Assembly (NCBI RefSeq): GCF_040219335.1
Contig: NZ_JAVJSQ010000003.1
Location: forward strand, 62,001-126,000
Origin: Gimesia sp.
Lineage (GTDB): Bacteria > Planctomycetota > Planctomycetia > Planctomycetales > Planctomycetaceae
Direction of reading: 5' to 3'
DNA length: 64,000 nt
Both the position numbers and the translations under genes were made by a program. The notes under the pieces are model-generated. The model was not told the DNA's origin. It was given only the letters and a program-made list of their open reading frames with translations, and made no database searches. Shown piece by piece: positions 26,053 through 36,398 of the stretch (its first letter is position 1; each line of letters opens with the position of its first letter).

Positions 26053-26086
26053 CCGCCAAACAGGGCGATTTTTCCCTGTTTGGCGG
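26053..26086. repeat. Perfect 13-bp hairpin between cysH and the HAD gene
   Basis: CCGCCAAACAGGG (26053-26065) and CCCTGTTTGGCGG (26074-26086) pair perfectly around CGATTTTT. It lies 27 bp past the stop of the minus-strand HAD phosphatase, so it probably ends or stabilises that transcript, although no T-run follows on the minus strand. Confidence 0.7.
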
Positions 26087-26112
26087 CAAAACCGCGTTAG
26101 ACAGTCAGAAAA

Positions 26113-26928
26113 TCAGGCCAGCAGGCGTTCCCGCTCGGGAATCCGGTGATTCTCCAGTTGGAAGAATTCCTCTTTGTTCAAATCGGCGATGCTGTCGACT
26201 ACCAGATCGGGCTGATACGCATACTGGCTCAGGTCCGAGAGGGCTGTTCCGCCAGAAAGGACCAGCACGGAACGATAGCCCATTTCGACGCCCCCCAGAA
26301 TGTCGGTCTCCATTGTGTCACCGATCATGGTTGTCTGAGCGGAGGAGATCCCCAGTTCCTGACGGGCACTCCGCATCATGACGGGGCTGGGCTTACCCAC
26401 GCTGAAGGCCTTCTTCTTGGTGGCTGCTTCCAGCATGGCGACGATTGCCCCGCAACCGGGACGCAGGCCATTCTGGGTCGGGCAGTTGGGATCCATATTG
26501 GTGGCGATCAGCTTGGCACCGTTTTCGATCATGCGGACGGCGGCTTCAATCATTTCAAAGTTGACCATGCGACCTTCGCCCACGACGACATAGTCGGGAT
26601 CGTGATCGACGATCGAGTACCCGTTGCGATGCAATGCATGTAACAGGCCACCTTCGCCGATGACGAAGGCGGTTCCGTGGGGTTTACTTTGCGCCAGGAA
26701 CCGTGCGGTGGCCATGGCACAGGTAAAGATATGCTCTTCGCCGACGGTAATTCCCATCCGGCCGAGTTTGGTAACGACGTCGCGGCGGGTCCGCTGGCTG
26801 TTATTGGTCAGGAAAATGAACGGCAGATCGCGCTTCTTGAGTTCATTGATAAAATCGGTGGCACCGGGGATCAGCTCGGTCCCTCTGTAAACTACACCAT
26901 CCATGTCAATCAAATATCCTGGTAACAT
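26113..26928 (-). CDS. HAD-IIA family phosphatase (NagD/NPPase-like)
   Basis: A 271-aa cytoplasmic phosphatase of HAD subclass IIA. Motif I is DMDGVVYRG at residues 8-16, motif II is FLTNNSQRTRRD, and motif III/IV are SVGKPSPVMM and MIGDTMETDILGGVEMG. Between them is the C2-type cap. These enzymes act on nucleotide monophosphates, phosphoglycolate or p-nitrophenyl phosphate; the natural substrate cannot be told here. Length is typical. It stands alone on the minus strand and is followed by the perfect hairpin at 26053-26086. Confidence 0.88.
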   Translation of the reverse strand: MLPGYLIDMDGVVYRGTELIPGATDFINELKKRDLPFIFLTNNSQRTRRDVVTKLGRMGITVGEEHIFTCAMATARFLAQSKPHGTAFVIGEGGLLHALHRNGYSIVDHDPDYVVVGEGRMVNFEMIEAAVRMIENGAKLIATNMDPNCPTQNGLRPGCGAIVAMLEAATKKKAFSVGKPSPVMMRSARQELGISSAQTTMIGDTMETDILGGVEMGYRSVLVLSGGTALSDLSQYAYQPDLVVDSIADLNKEEFFQLENHRIPERERLLA

Positions 26929-27426
26929 TGTGTTCGGTCCTTGAATTTAGAACTTGAGTGAGTCAAATCTCACGTGGGAAATCTTCAGATGCCGGGCGCG
27001 CGCTCACTGAAAAACGTCAGTGTGTGAATCGGGTCTTGGGGAAAGCTCTGTGAATTTACAGAACTAATTGAGTTCTATTTTTCGACTCCAATTTGACCAT
27101 CAGAACAATTCATCTATGTGGCATCTGCTGAAGAGTAGTAGCGCATTTCGTAACAAACATGATTGATGGACTTCGCAATTGCCGTGCCGCTCGAGAGGGC
27201 CCCTCGATTCCCGACCTGCAGACCCATTGCCATAACCCCTTGTGAGACAACATCTTTTTCAGCTGCGCCTTTCAGAGGATTGATTAGAAAACCGCTGAAT
27301 CTTTACTAGGAACTCACACAGACCGCGGACGAGCCACTTAGCAATTAAGCGGGTCTGCACAGGAAATAGACAGTACGGGTGTGATCACAAAGCGTCGTCC
27401 GCTGATGAAAGAGTGGCTGCCATTAA
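26929..27426. other. 498-bp intergenic region
   Basis: Lies between the HAD gene start and the hsp20 terminator. I see no gene, no long hairpin and no clear promoter pair. The HAD promoter must lie at its left end on the minus strand. Confidence 0.4.
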
Positions 27427-27464
27427 CAAAAAACCCCGATCAACTTCGTAAAGCCAATCGGGGT
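27427..27464 (-). terminator. Rho-independent terminator of hsp20
   Basis: On the minus strand: ACCCCGAT, a 16-nt loop, ATCGGGGT, then a T6 run. It lies 45 bp past the hsp20 stop. Confidence 0.88.
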
Positions 27465-27508
27465 GTCGCAACGAATCATTTTCTTAAGGAGATTTTCACT
27501 CCAGCCGG

Positions 27509-27952
27509 TTATTCAGATTTGGAAATATCCTGAATCTCAATCCGGCGGGGCTGCATCTCGGCTTTCTTATCCATGACCACAGTCAGGACACCTGCATCGA
27601 GGGTCGCGGAAACAGAGGCCGGATCAACCCATTCCGGCAGGCGAACCAGCCGTTTGAATTTGCCGAAGCTCCGTTCGTTGTGGAGATGCTCCCGGTTTTC
27701 GGCCGACTTGCGTTCGCCGGTAAGAACCAGGTTTCCATCCTGAATATCCAGAGACAGATCTTCTTTAGTCATACCGGGAACATCCAGGGCGACATGGAAT
27801 TTGCTGTCTTCTTCCCAGACGGAAAGCGGCGAATAAGCGCCTTCGAAGCCGTTAAATGACTTGCCGAAGAACTGGGTGAAGGCATCATCCAGATCGGAAC
27901 GCAGGTTAGCAGAAAAAGGAAATCCGAGTTTGTGATTGCGTGTGCTTAACAT
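27509..27952 (-). CDS. Hsp20 / alpha-crystallin family small heat-shock protein
   Basis: A 147-aa ATP-independent chaperone that holds unfolding proteins. The alpha-crystallin domain spans about residues 42-135: FHVALDVPGMTKEDLSLDIQDG, LVLTGERKSAENREH, the strand FGKFKRLVRLPEWVD, then DAGVLTVVMDKK (the G-V-L motif). An I-x-I-like EIQDIS lies near the C-terminus. The start at 27952 (MLSTRNHK) has AAGGAG seven nucleotides upstream; an in-frame ATG six codons earlier lacks this. No CIRCE or other heat-shock operator was recognised upstream. It is a single-gene unit with its own terminator. Confidence 0.93.
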   Translation of the reverse strand: MLSTRNHKLGFPFSANLRSDLDDAFTQFFGKSFNGFEGAYSPLSVWEEDSKFHVALDVPGMTKEDLSLDIQDGNLVLTGERKSAENREHLHNERSFGKFKRLVRLPEWVDPASVSATLDAGVLTVVMDKKAEMQPRRIEIQDISKSE

Positions 27953-28237
27953 GGCATTGCTCCTTATCAAATAAGAAACGAAATTGTATTAACAGTAATC
28001 CCTGACAGGTGGGACTGACCAGCTGATTGACAGTTCCCCAATATGCATCCAGCATGCCAATTAGTCATACAGAACAACATATTTCACCACAATTCATTTA
28101 TTACCATACACTTACAATCATAAATTTTTCCATAAGAACTAAAATAGATTTACAGAAACACACACAAACCATGCCATTACGGCACCACCGACACCACCGA
28201 AGCACATGTCATTATGGCACCTCTGTGTCTCAGCGCA
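27953..28237. other. AT-rich intergenic region upstream of hsp20
   Basis: About 285 bp. The middle (28060-28170) is clearly AT-richer than its surroundings. It must hold the hsp20 promoter on the minus strand. TACAAT, read on the minus strand near 27985, is a possible -10, without a good -35. Confidence 0.4.
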
Positions 28238-28274
28238 TAAAAAACTCGCAGCAAACCCGGGGGCCTGCTGCGAG
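28238..28274 (-). terminator. Rho-independent terminator of glnA
   Basis: On the minus strand: CTCGCAGCA, loop, TGCTGCGAG, then a T6 run. It starts 35 bp past the glnA stop. Confidence 0.9.
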
Positions 28275-28308
28275 AATATTACCGATTTCGGTACTCTGAA
28301 CGAAACGC

Positions 28309-29721
<1,413 letters not shown>

Positions 29722-30352
29722 CGTAAATTTGCTCCTCTAAAATTCTGAGTGATACCGCAGGTGAAGAGGTCCGCCTTACCCTGTCCTGCGTAAAACCGAT
29801 CATTTCCAAAAAATAGTCCAAGCAAAGACGACAGTTCACAGAAAACACTGCGGACTGATCCAAAAGCTACTCAAGCAAAACCAGAACGATTCAGATCTTA
29901 GAACGCTTTTATCTTTACTCGTTTTCGCCGTGAGTCAGACGGTCTCCACTGCTCATCAACGGAGTGTCTGGCGACCCACTTTTTCGGGCTACTTCTTATC
30001 TTCCTGACATCAAAGTAGATCGGCTGGACAGATAGCGATTGCAGGAGCTCGCAACCATACCGAAACCCTCAGGCACAACTTGCGACCGGGTCTGATGTTG
30101 ACGGAAACTTCAGTCGGCGCAGGTTGCCAGTTTGGGATTCACCTTAACGTATCAGGACCGAGAAATCTACTGTGTGGCACGACTTCTCTCGTGAAATCCG
30201 GCTTGCCTGCGAGAGAGCTTAAATCATGACAATCAAATAAAATCAACAGCCTGTAACGATTAGCCAGACAGGCGAAATACAGGCGTGCGGTGGTCCCGCA
30301 GAACAGCGGCATTCTAAAGGATCTTTAGATATTTGAGACGCCTGAAGATCGC
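29722..30352. other. 631-bp intergenic region upstream of glnA
   Basis: No gene is seen. A long leader or several promoters for glnA would fit. I looked for a sigma54 box (TGGCAC-N5-TTGC) on both strands and found none; the TGGCAC at 30174 lacks its partner. A loose inverted repeat (CAACTTGCGAC near 30077, GTCGGCGCAGGTTG near 30113) is the only structure noticed. Confidence 0.4.
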
Positions 30353-31069
30353 CTAAACGGTCACCAGTGCTTTCATCTCGCGAACCGCCTGTTCCATGCC
30401 GACCAGCACCGCCCGCGAGACGATACTGTGACCGATATTCAGCTCACAGACATCGGGAATGGCGGCGATCTTTGAGACATTGCGATACGTCAATCCGTGC
30501 CCCATGTGCAGCTTCAGTCCCTGCGCGACGGTAAACTCGGAGGCTTTCACAATGACGTCATATTCTTTCTGCTGTTCGTCGGCCGAGGTCGCATCGGCGT
30601 AGCGGCCGGTGTGCAATTCGACAGCGTGTACTCCCACCTGTTTTGCAGCGGCGATCTGTTCGACATCGGGGTCGATGAACAGGCTGACTTCGATCCCCGC
30701 CTGTTGCAGCTGGTGTACACATTGCTCAACCCGCTCCAGATTGGCGACCACATCCAAGCCCCCTTCGGTCGTCAGCTCTTCCCGCTTTTCGGGGACCAGG
30801 GAAACCTGATCGGGGCGGACTTCCAGGGCGATCACCGTCATTTCTTCTTCCGCCGCCATCTCGAGGTTCAGTTTCACCTGAACTGTCTTTTTCATGGTAT
30901 AGAGATCGTGATCCTGAATGTGCCGCCGATCCTCACGCAGGTGCAGTGTAATGCCATCCGCGCCTCCCAGTTCCGCCAGCACGGCCGCCCAGACGGGATC
31001 CGGTTCAAAGGTTAAACGAGCCTGACGGACGGTGGCGACGTGGTCAATGTTTACACCTAAAGCGGGCAT
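30353..31069 (-). CDS. pdxJ: Pyridoxine 5'-phosphate synthase
   Basis: A 238-aa TIM-barrel enzyme that joins 3-amino-1-hydroxyacetone phosphate and deoxyxylulose 5-phosphate to make pyridoxine phosphate. Seen: [14 protein letters not shown] near residue 5, [57 protein letters not shown] and [11 protein letters not shown], then [12 protein letters not shown]. All are PdxJ signatures. The ATG at 31069 gives the usual length; a TTG six codons earlier is possible. Its presence means the deoxyxylulose-dependent (not PdxS/T) vitamin B6 route. Confidence 0.96.
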   Translation of the reverse strand: MPALGVNIDHVATVRQARLTFEPDPVWAAVLAELGGADGITLHLREDRRHIQDHDLYTMKKTVQVKLNLEMAAEEEMTVIALEVRPDQVSLVPEKREELTTEGGLDVVANLERVEQCVHQLQQAGIEVSLFIDPDVEQIAAAKQVGVHAVELHTGRYADATSADEQQKEYDVIVKASEFTVAQGLKLHMGHGLTYRNVSKIAAIPDVCELNIGHSIVSRAVLVGMEQAVREMKALVTV

Positions 31070-31379
31070 TACATGCTTTCTGTTCAAATAAAGTCAGATT
31101 GGCGAGGTGGGGAAGAAACTCAACCCCCGGAACATTCCTTTGTTCGACAATCGAGGCCGGAGAAAAGTTCTCGGCGTTCACTCAAGAATCTCCCTTATCT
31201 TATTGCTTTTTCTTCTCAGTTCCAGAATCGGCCCGGCAGAAACTTCGGCAATCAGGTCAATTTCAAAGAAAATCCTGATCTTTTGTCGCATTCCTGTTTT
31301 GTTGACGAATCTCTTCTGGAAGCAGGCACTGTTTCCCGCTGACTGCAGACTTTCGTCCCTTCACAACAGGTCAGAACAT
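31070..31379. other. 310-bp divergent region between pdxJ and the dockerin protein
   Basis: Promoters for both genes should lie here. The plus-strand frame of the dockerin protein stays open back to a GTG at 31107, which would add 91 residues including a hydrophobic stretch (ISLILLLFLLSS). I prefer the ATG at 31380 for the reasons given there. Confidence 0.4.
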
Positions 31380-34319
31380 ATGTGGTTTCAAGAATACAAG
31401 CAGTTTTTTCCCCGCTGGCTCGTACAAATTATCGCTAATGCTACCCGGCGGTCCGTTCGAGCATCTCGCCGACGGTGGAGAGTGAGGTCTGCTCCGATCC
31501 CGGCGCAGACGGAGTTCCTGGAATCTCGGCAAATGCTGGCAGCCGATGATCTGACGGCACTGAGTGACGATTTTGAGGACGCAGCCACTCAATCGAACTG
31601 GCAGCGGTTATATCAGACGGAAGGCTGGGCCGGCGATCAGCTGCAAACCTGGGATGTGAACGGAACACAGTCGGGCCGGATGGTTATGATCCCGCACACC
31701 ACCGTCTGGTACCAGGATTATCGCGGCCCCATGGTTTACAAGGAAATCACTGGCGATTTTGTGATCACGACGGAAGTGCATATTACCGACCGCGACGATG
31801 TGGGCGACAGCGACCTGGATGATGTTCCCAACGGATCGCAGTATTCACTCGGCGGCCTGATGATCCGCACACCACGCGACATTACTGATCCGGCAGTCGA
31901 CTGGAGCCCGGGTTCGCATCAGAACGACGGGACCAATAACGGTGAAAACTATATCTTTCTTTCCCTGGGTTGGGGGAATGCCGGCAGTCAGTTCCAGATG
32001 GAGACCAAGACCACCCGCAACAGCAATTCATCACTCGTGCTGCAGAGCATGGGCAACAACGCGGTGATCCAGCTACAGATTGCCCGCATTGGCGACTCCG
32101 CTTACACGCTGTACCAGATTCCCGGCCAGGACTGGGTGTTAAACAGTCGCTATCATCGCCCCGATCTGCCTGAAACGCTGCAGGTGGGTATGGTGACTTA
32201 CACCGACTGGACGAAGGCCAACGACTATGACCCGTTCTATCAGAATAACAACACTCTGCAGCCGGGCGGCTACGATCCGACACCTGCCGAAGCGTTTCAA
32301 CCCGACCTGGTTGCCGGTTATGAATTCGTGCAGTTCGATCGCCCTGAGATCCCCGTCGCCTTACAGGGACTCGACCTGCGAACCCAGGCCAGCGATCTGG
32401 AAATGCTGTCGTTCCTGGGAGGCAATGTGAATGGGCCGGATCTGCCGACCGTGACGCTGGAAGCATCTGTATTGAGCGTTGAGGAACTCAGCAGCAGCCA
32501 GCTGGAATTCGTGTTCCAGCGGAGTGAAGCGCAGATCGATCAGCCATTGACGGTGGCATATCAGATCTCAGGCAGTGCCACACCGGGGCTGGACTTTCAA
32601 AGTCTGAGTGGGGAAATCACATTTGCTGCCGATGTAGCAACGGCTACGCTGGTGATTGACGTACTCGAGGATGCACTCGATGAACCGGATGAAAGCCTGG
32701 CCATCCAGTTGCTGGCTGGCAACGACTATCTGCTGGGAGAGACGACGTTTGCCAGTGGCACGATTGTGGATAACGATTACACGAATGTCGCGCCCGTGGC
32801 CAGTCCGATAACCAATCAGAGTCTGACGGAAGGGGACGGATTCAACCTGGATGTCAGTCCTTTTTTTACGGATGCCAACCTGTCGGACGGCGATCAAATT
32901 ACGCTCACGGCAGCATTGTCAAACGGTGATCCGTTGCCGGGATGGTTGACCTTCAACGCGCTGACAAGTGTCTTCACGGGCGTCCCCGCGTTCGCTGATA
33001 TTGGCAGTATCGAAATTGAAATCACCGCTGCCGATCTGGCGGGCCTCACCGACAGCGTACTCTTCCAGTTGACGGTCGCGCCGCTGCCGCGGACTCAGTT
33101 GCAGTTGCGTGTGGTGGAGTCAGCGACGTTGGTCGCCGCCAATGGTGAAAGCCTGGTACTGCCTGCACACACGGAAGACCTGCATGAATGGGAATCGTTT
33201 CAGGTTGAAGTCTGGGGACAGGTCAGTAACCTGACTGACATCGGCATAGTGTCGTTCACTTTTGATCTGACCTATGCGACGGCGTACACGACTGCGTCGG
33301 TCGTGGAATTCGGACCCGCGTTTACGCAGAATCAGTCGGCCCTGATCAATGATGCCAGCGGCCTGGTTCAGGGTGTCAGTGCCAGCACGCTGGCAATCGA
33401 TGTGGGCGATCATCAGAGTGTGCTGCTCGCCCGGATTCATTTTACACCGACTGTCGCCGACCACGTTGACCTGGATTTTGGGTCGCAGTCCATTGGTCCT
33501 TTTGACTCAGGTCTGGCACTGGAAAATGTGTCTCTCGAACTGGTCGACCAGGCGCCGCATCAGCTGGAAAACAGTGACATACCCGCGACGCAGTTCTGGG
33601 CGGTGCCTTATGACGTTAACGATGACGGGGCTATCAATTTCCAGGATCTGGTTCTGTTCGCGACTGCCTACCAGCATGATGTCGCCGATTCGCCGCTGCC
33701 TTACACGTGGGCGGTGGACTTCAACCAGTCTGGCAGAGTCGATTTCCACGACCTGCTGGTCCTGGCGGCTAATTATGGTCGTCGAAAGCTGGAAGATCCG
33801 GAACTGTATTTTCCTGCCAGCTATCCTCACGCCTGGACTGTGGCTCCGCTGGTCAGTTCCTTCAACACGGTTGAGACGCAACCAGCAGTTCCACAACATT
33901 CATTTTCTACAGAAGTCACACTGGATGCTACCGGATCGCAGGGAGAAGAACCATTCGACTCAAAAGTTGAATCCCAGGAACAGCCCCCCCTTCCCGTTCA
34001 GACGGTTGAGGAACCAACGCCGTCTGCACTGCCGACAATGACTGCCCCGCTGCAGTGGGAGGCTGCTACTGCTCAGAGTCTTTCAGCGTTCACTGCTGCA
34101 GACATTGATCCGTCATTCATACATGACCGCGGACTCACTCCAATTCTGGATCAGCAAAACAGGGAATTCGAAATGAGGGGAGCGGGTGCCTGGCAGTCCG
34201 TCCCTGGTTTCCCTGCGCCGTTGAGGGAAACAGAAGTGCAACAAGGTGCAGGGGAACTGCAGGAGATCGACGTGTATTTCAGTTCGCCTTTCGCTGATGA
34301 TCTTCTGTCATGGGGATGA
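31380..34319 (+). CDS. Surface protein with Calx-beta, Ig-like, cohesin-like and dockerin type I modules
   Basis: A 979-aa modular extracellular protein. The N-terminus has a basic region and LESRQMLA at residues 47-54, a motif typical of planctomycete exported giants. Then: a beta-sandwich region (to about 330, with GLMIRTP and YIFLSLGWG), a Calx-beta domain (about 353-465, ending TIVDND), an Ig/cadherin-like module (467-568), a cohesin-like domain (about 570-722), and two dockerin EF-hand repeats (DVNDDGAINFQDLVLFATAY and DFNQSGRVDFHDLLVLAANY). A Pro/Gln/Glu-rich tail ends it. AGG lies nine nucleotides before the ATG at 31380. Its last 41 bp overlap the convergent plsC gene. Confidence 0.8.
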   Translation: MWFQEYKQFFPRWLVQIIANATRRSVRASRRRWRVRSAPIPAQTEFLESRQMLAADDLTALSDDFEDAATQSNWQRLYQTEGWAGDQLQTWDVNGTQSGRMVMIPHTTVWYQDYRGPMVYKEITGDFVITTEVHITDRDDVGDSDLDDVPNGSQYSLGGLMIRTPRDITDPAVDWSPGSHQNDGTNNGENYIFLSLGWGNAGSQFQMETKTTRNSNSSLVLQSMGNNAVIQLQIARIGDSAYTLYQIPGQDWVLNSRYHRPDLPETLQVGMVTYTDWTKANDYDPFYQNNNTLQPGGYDPTPAEAFQPDLVAGYEFVQFDRPEIPVALQGLDLRTQASDLEMLSFLGGNVNGPDLPTVTLEASVLSVEELSSSQLEFVFQRSEAQIDQPLTVAYQISGSATPGLDFQSLSGEITFAADVATATLVIDVLEDALDEPDESLAIQLLAGNDYLLGETTFASGTIVDNDYTNVAPVASPITNQSLTEGDGFNLDVSPFFTDANLSDGDQITLTAALSNGDPLPGWLTFNALTSVFTGVPAFADIGSIEIEITAADLAGLTDSVLFQLTVAPLPRTQLQLRVVESATLVAANGESLVLPAHTEDLHEWESFQVEVWGQVSNLTDIGIVSFTFDLTYATAYTTASVVEFGPAFTQNQSALINDASGLVQGVSASTLAIDVGDHQSVLLARIHFTPTVADHVDLDFGSQSIGPFDSGLALENVSLELVDQAPHQLENSDIPATQFWAVPYDVNDDGAINFQDLVLFATAYQHDVADSPLPYTWAVDFNQSGRVDFHDLLVLAANYGRRKLEDPELYFPASYPHAWTVAPLVSSFNTVETQPAVPQHSFSTEVTLDATGSQGEEPFDSKVESQEQPPLPVQTVEEPTPSALPTMTAPLQWEAATAQSLSAFTAADIDPSFIHDRGLTPILDQQNREFEMRGAGAWQSVPGFPAPLRETEVQQGAGELQEIDVYFSSPFADDLLSWG

Positions 34320-35088
34320 GCCCTGCCTGCTCGTCGGGACGCGGGGCACCGAGATATTCGGTGTCTCCGAGTTCTGCCAGTTTCCACATCATGAGCGTGG
34401 TCACTTCTTCGAGGATCTCCTTCGTATGCTTGAGGTCGTAGTACGCGGACAGATCGATTGGTTCGCCGTAAGTGATTGACGTCTCTGCGGGAGAATAAAA
34501 GGGTTCCACCATGTTTTTACCGCCGGGTGAATTGTTGATATACACCGGGTAGACGGGCGCCTGGGAACGGAGCGCCAGGAAAGCGATGCCGGAATTCGCA
34601 TGTTTAATCGACCGCCCTTCCTGAATGCCTCCTTCGGGAAAGACTCCAATCAGATCACCCTGTTTGAGTTTGCGCAAGGCCTCCCGAACGGGAGCCACAT
34701 CCTTCCCATTGCGTTCTACAGGAATCGAATGCATGGCACGCGAGATCCAGCCGACCAGACCTGGTCGCTCGTAGTACTCCCTCGCCATCAGGAAACTGAT
34801 GCAGCGCATTTTTTTCTGTGGATTCCCCAGGTGCGAATTGTACCAGAGAATGATCGGATCAGCGGGGCTGCGATGATTGGCAATGATGATGCCTGCGGAA
34901 TCGCCGGGAAAGGGGCAGCGCTGATTGCGTTTAATCTTCCAGAGCCCGGGCGCATACACGCGGGTAATCGAGAACAGAATCCAGGCACGCCAGCCGTCGG
35001 GCAGTTTTACCGCCTGGTAGACGACCACTGCCAGGAGAATCAACAGATAAATGACCAGTGTCAGAACACCGGCTGCTTCAGCGCTCAT
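34279..35088 (-). CDS. plsC: 1-acyl-glycerol-3-phosphate acyltransferase (PlsC family)
   Basis: A 269-aa membrane-bound acyltransferase of phospholipid synthesis. One N-terminal helix (VLTLVIYLLILLAVVVYQAV) is followed by the catalytic NHRSPAD (the H-x4-D motif) near residue 72 and the acceptor-binding FPEGGIQEGR near residue 155. PVYPVYINNSPGG is also family-typical. It could also acylate other lipids. The 3' end overlaps the dockerin gene by 41 bp tail to tail. The end MTEDHQRKAN is not essential to the fold, so a small shift there would be tolerated. Confidence 0.87.
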   Translation of the reverse strand: MSAEAAGVLTLVIYLLILLAVVVYQAVKLPDGWRAWILFSITRVYAPGLWKIKRNQRCPFPGDSAGIIIANHRSPADPIILWYNSHLGNPQKKMRCISFLMAREYYERPGLVGWISRAMHSIPVERNGKDVAPVREALRKLKQGDLIGVFPEGGIQEGRSIKHANSGIAFLALRSQAPVYPVYINNSPGGKNMVEPFYSPAETSITYGEPIDLSAYYDLKHTKEILEEVTTLMMWKLAELGDTEYLGAPRPDEQAGLIPMTEDHQRKAN

Positions 35089-35282
35089 TGCGAATCAGAA
35101 TAATAAAAGTGTGCGGGAAGTTCAGATACCTTATCAGGTTTGAGGAGCCTGATTATACAGTGAACAAAATCGGCAAAGCAACAATAATGCAGTCAGAGTG
35201 GCATCAGCGAAGCCGTGTTCATCAAAGATCAACCGACAACGGGGAATAAAATATTGACGTCAGAGCGGAATCAAGACTTCAA

Positions 35283-36398
35283 CTACACTTCGATGGCGGC
35301 TACGATGGCGTTGCTCAAGCGGGCCAGGTACCGGCCGTGTGGTTCCTGGGGTTCGGTCGTCAGGATGATGGCGGCGGCATCGAGTTGAGGATCGATCCAG
35401 AGGACTGTTCCCGTTGCGCCGCCGTGTCCATATGCCTGGTCAGAGAGGAGATCGCCGTAGTAATCGCTTTTGACCCGGGTGACGATCTGCCAGCCCAGTC
35501 CCCAGCCTTTCCCCTGGCGGGCGGTTTCCGAGAGGCCGGGGATTTCAGGCAGCTGGTCACGGGTTGCCTGGCGGATCGTCTGCGCGGAGAAGAGACGCTG
35601 ATCCAGAACCAGTCCTTGCTGCTGGAGCATGCCGACCAGCTTTCCCAGGTCTGTGGGGGTAGTGAAGAGTCCGCCCCAGGGAGCACCAAAGCCGCGCCAG
35701 TAGGGACTGTTCCAGTCCCAGTGAGGTTCCACATTCAATTCCGGCGGCACATGGATTTCGACGAGGCGCTCCAGGCGAGTCGCGCCTCCTTCAGACCATT
35801 CCGGTGGAACGCCCAGGGATGTGTCATGCATCTCCAGCGGCTGGAAGAGTTCGTCCCGCAGATACTGGGGAGCCGACTTGCCTGTGATGCGCTGGATCAG
35901 TTCGCCGAGAATCGCGATGCCGGTGCTTTGATACTGCACGATCCGGCCGGGTGGTTCATCGGGCGTCAGTTCACAGATCTGTCTGACGAATTCGGACAGC
36001 GGGGCCTGGGCTGCCCTCAGTTCCCGGTTATTGGGCAACATGTCGGGCAGACCTGAAGTGTGTGTCATCAGATGTCGGATCGTAATTCCGTGTTTGCCGG
36101 CACAACCGAATTCCGGGATGTATTGTTTCACGCGGTCGTTGAGCAGCAGTTCCCCCTGTTCGAGCAGTTTGAGCACGCCGAGCACGACGATGGGTTTGGT
36201 GATGGAGGCCACCAGGAAGATCGCATCGTCACGCAGGGTGCCGTTGTCATCTTTGACAGACTGACGCCCCTGGCGATAGTGGCACGTGGTTTCACCGGTG
36301 ATGACCTGTAAGGCGATCGCGGGAACCTGACCGGATTCACAATACTGGTCGACGAGTTGTTCGACGGTCTGCCAACGTGCGGGATGAATGCGGGACAT
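35283..36398 (-). CDS. Serine beta-lactamase-fold hydrolase (class C/esterase-like)
   Basis: A 371-aa protein of the beta-lactamase/transpeptidase-like superfamily. The nucleophile motif is S65-I-T-K68 in VASITKPIVVLG, and Y156 in VQYQSTG stands for the Y-x-N/S motif. YGHGGATGTVLWIDP near residue 325 fills the third-box position (HGG rather than KTG), as in esterases and D-aminopeptidases of family S12. No signal peptide is seen, so it may be cytoplasmic. It is not necessarily a drug-resistance enzyme; most such proteins are esterases or peptidases of unknown substrate. Confidence 0.82.
   Translation of the reverse strand: MSRIHPARWQTVEQLVDQYCESGQVPAIALQVITGETTCHYRQGRQSVKDDNGTLRDDAIFLVASITKPIVVLGVLKLLEQGELLLNDRVKQYIPEFGCAGKHGITIRHLMTHTSGLPDMLPNNRELRAAQAPLSEFVRQICELTPDEPPGRIVQYQSTGIAILGELIQRITGKSAPQYLRDELFQPLEMHDTSLGVPPEWSEGGATRLERLVEIHVPPELNVEPHWDWNSPYWRGFGAPWGGLFTTPTDLGKLVGMLQQQGLVLDQRLFSAQTIRQATRDQLPEIPGLSETARQGKGWGLGWQIVTRVKSDYYGDLLSDQAYGHGGATGTVLWIDPQLDAAAIILTTEPQEPHGRYLARLSNAIVAAIEV

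Noticed and set aside
29722-30352. Sigma54 promoter or glutamine riboswitch upstream of glnA
   Set aside because: No TGGCAC-N5-TTGC pair was found on either strand, and no riboswitch motif could be recognised by eye.
31107-31379. GTG-started N-terminal extension of the dockerin protein
   Set aside because: It would place the LESRQMLA export motif near residue 140. The ATG at 31380 has a ribosome site and puts the motif at the usual position.
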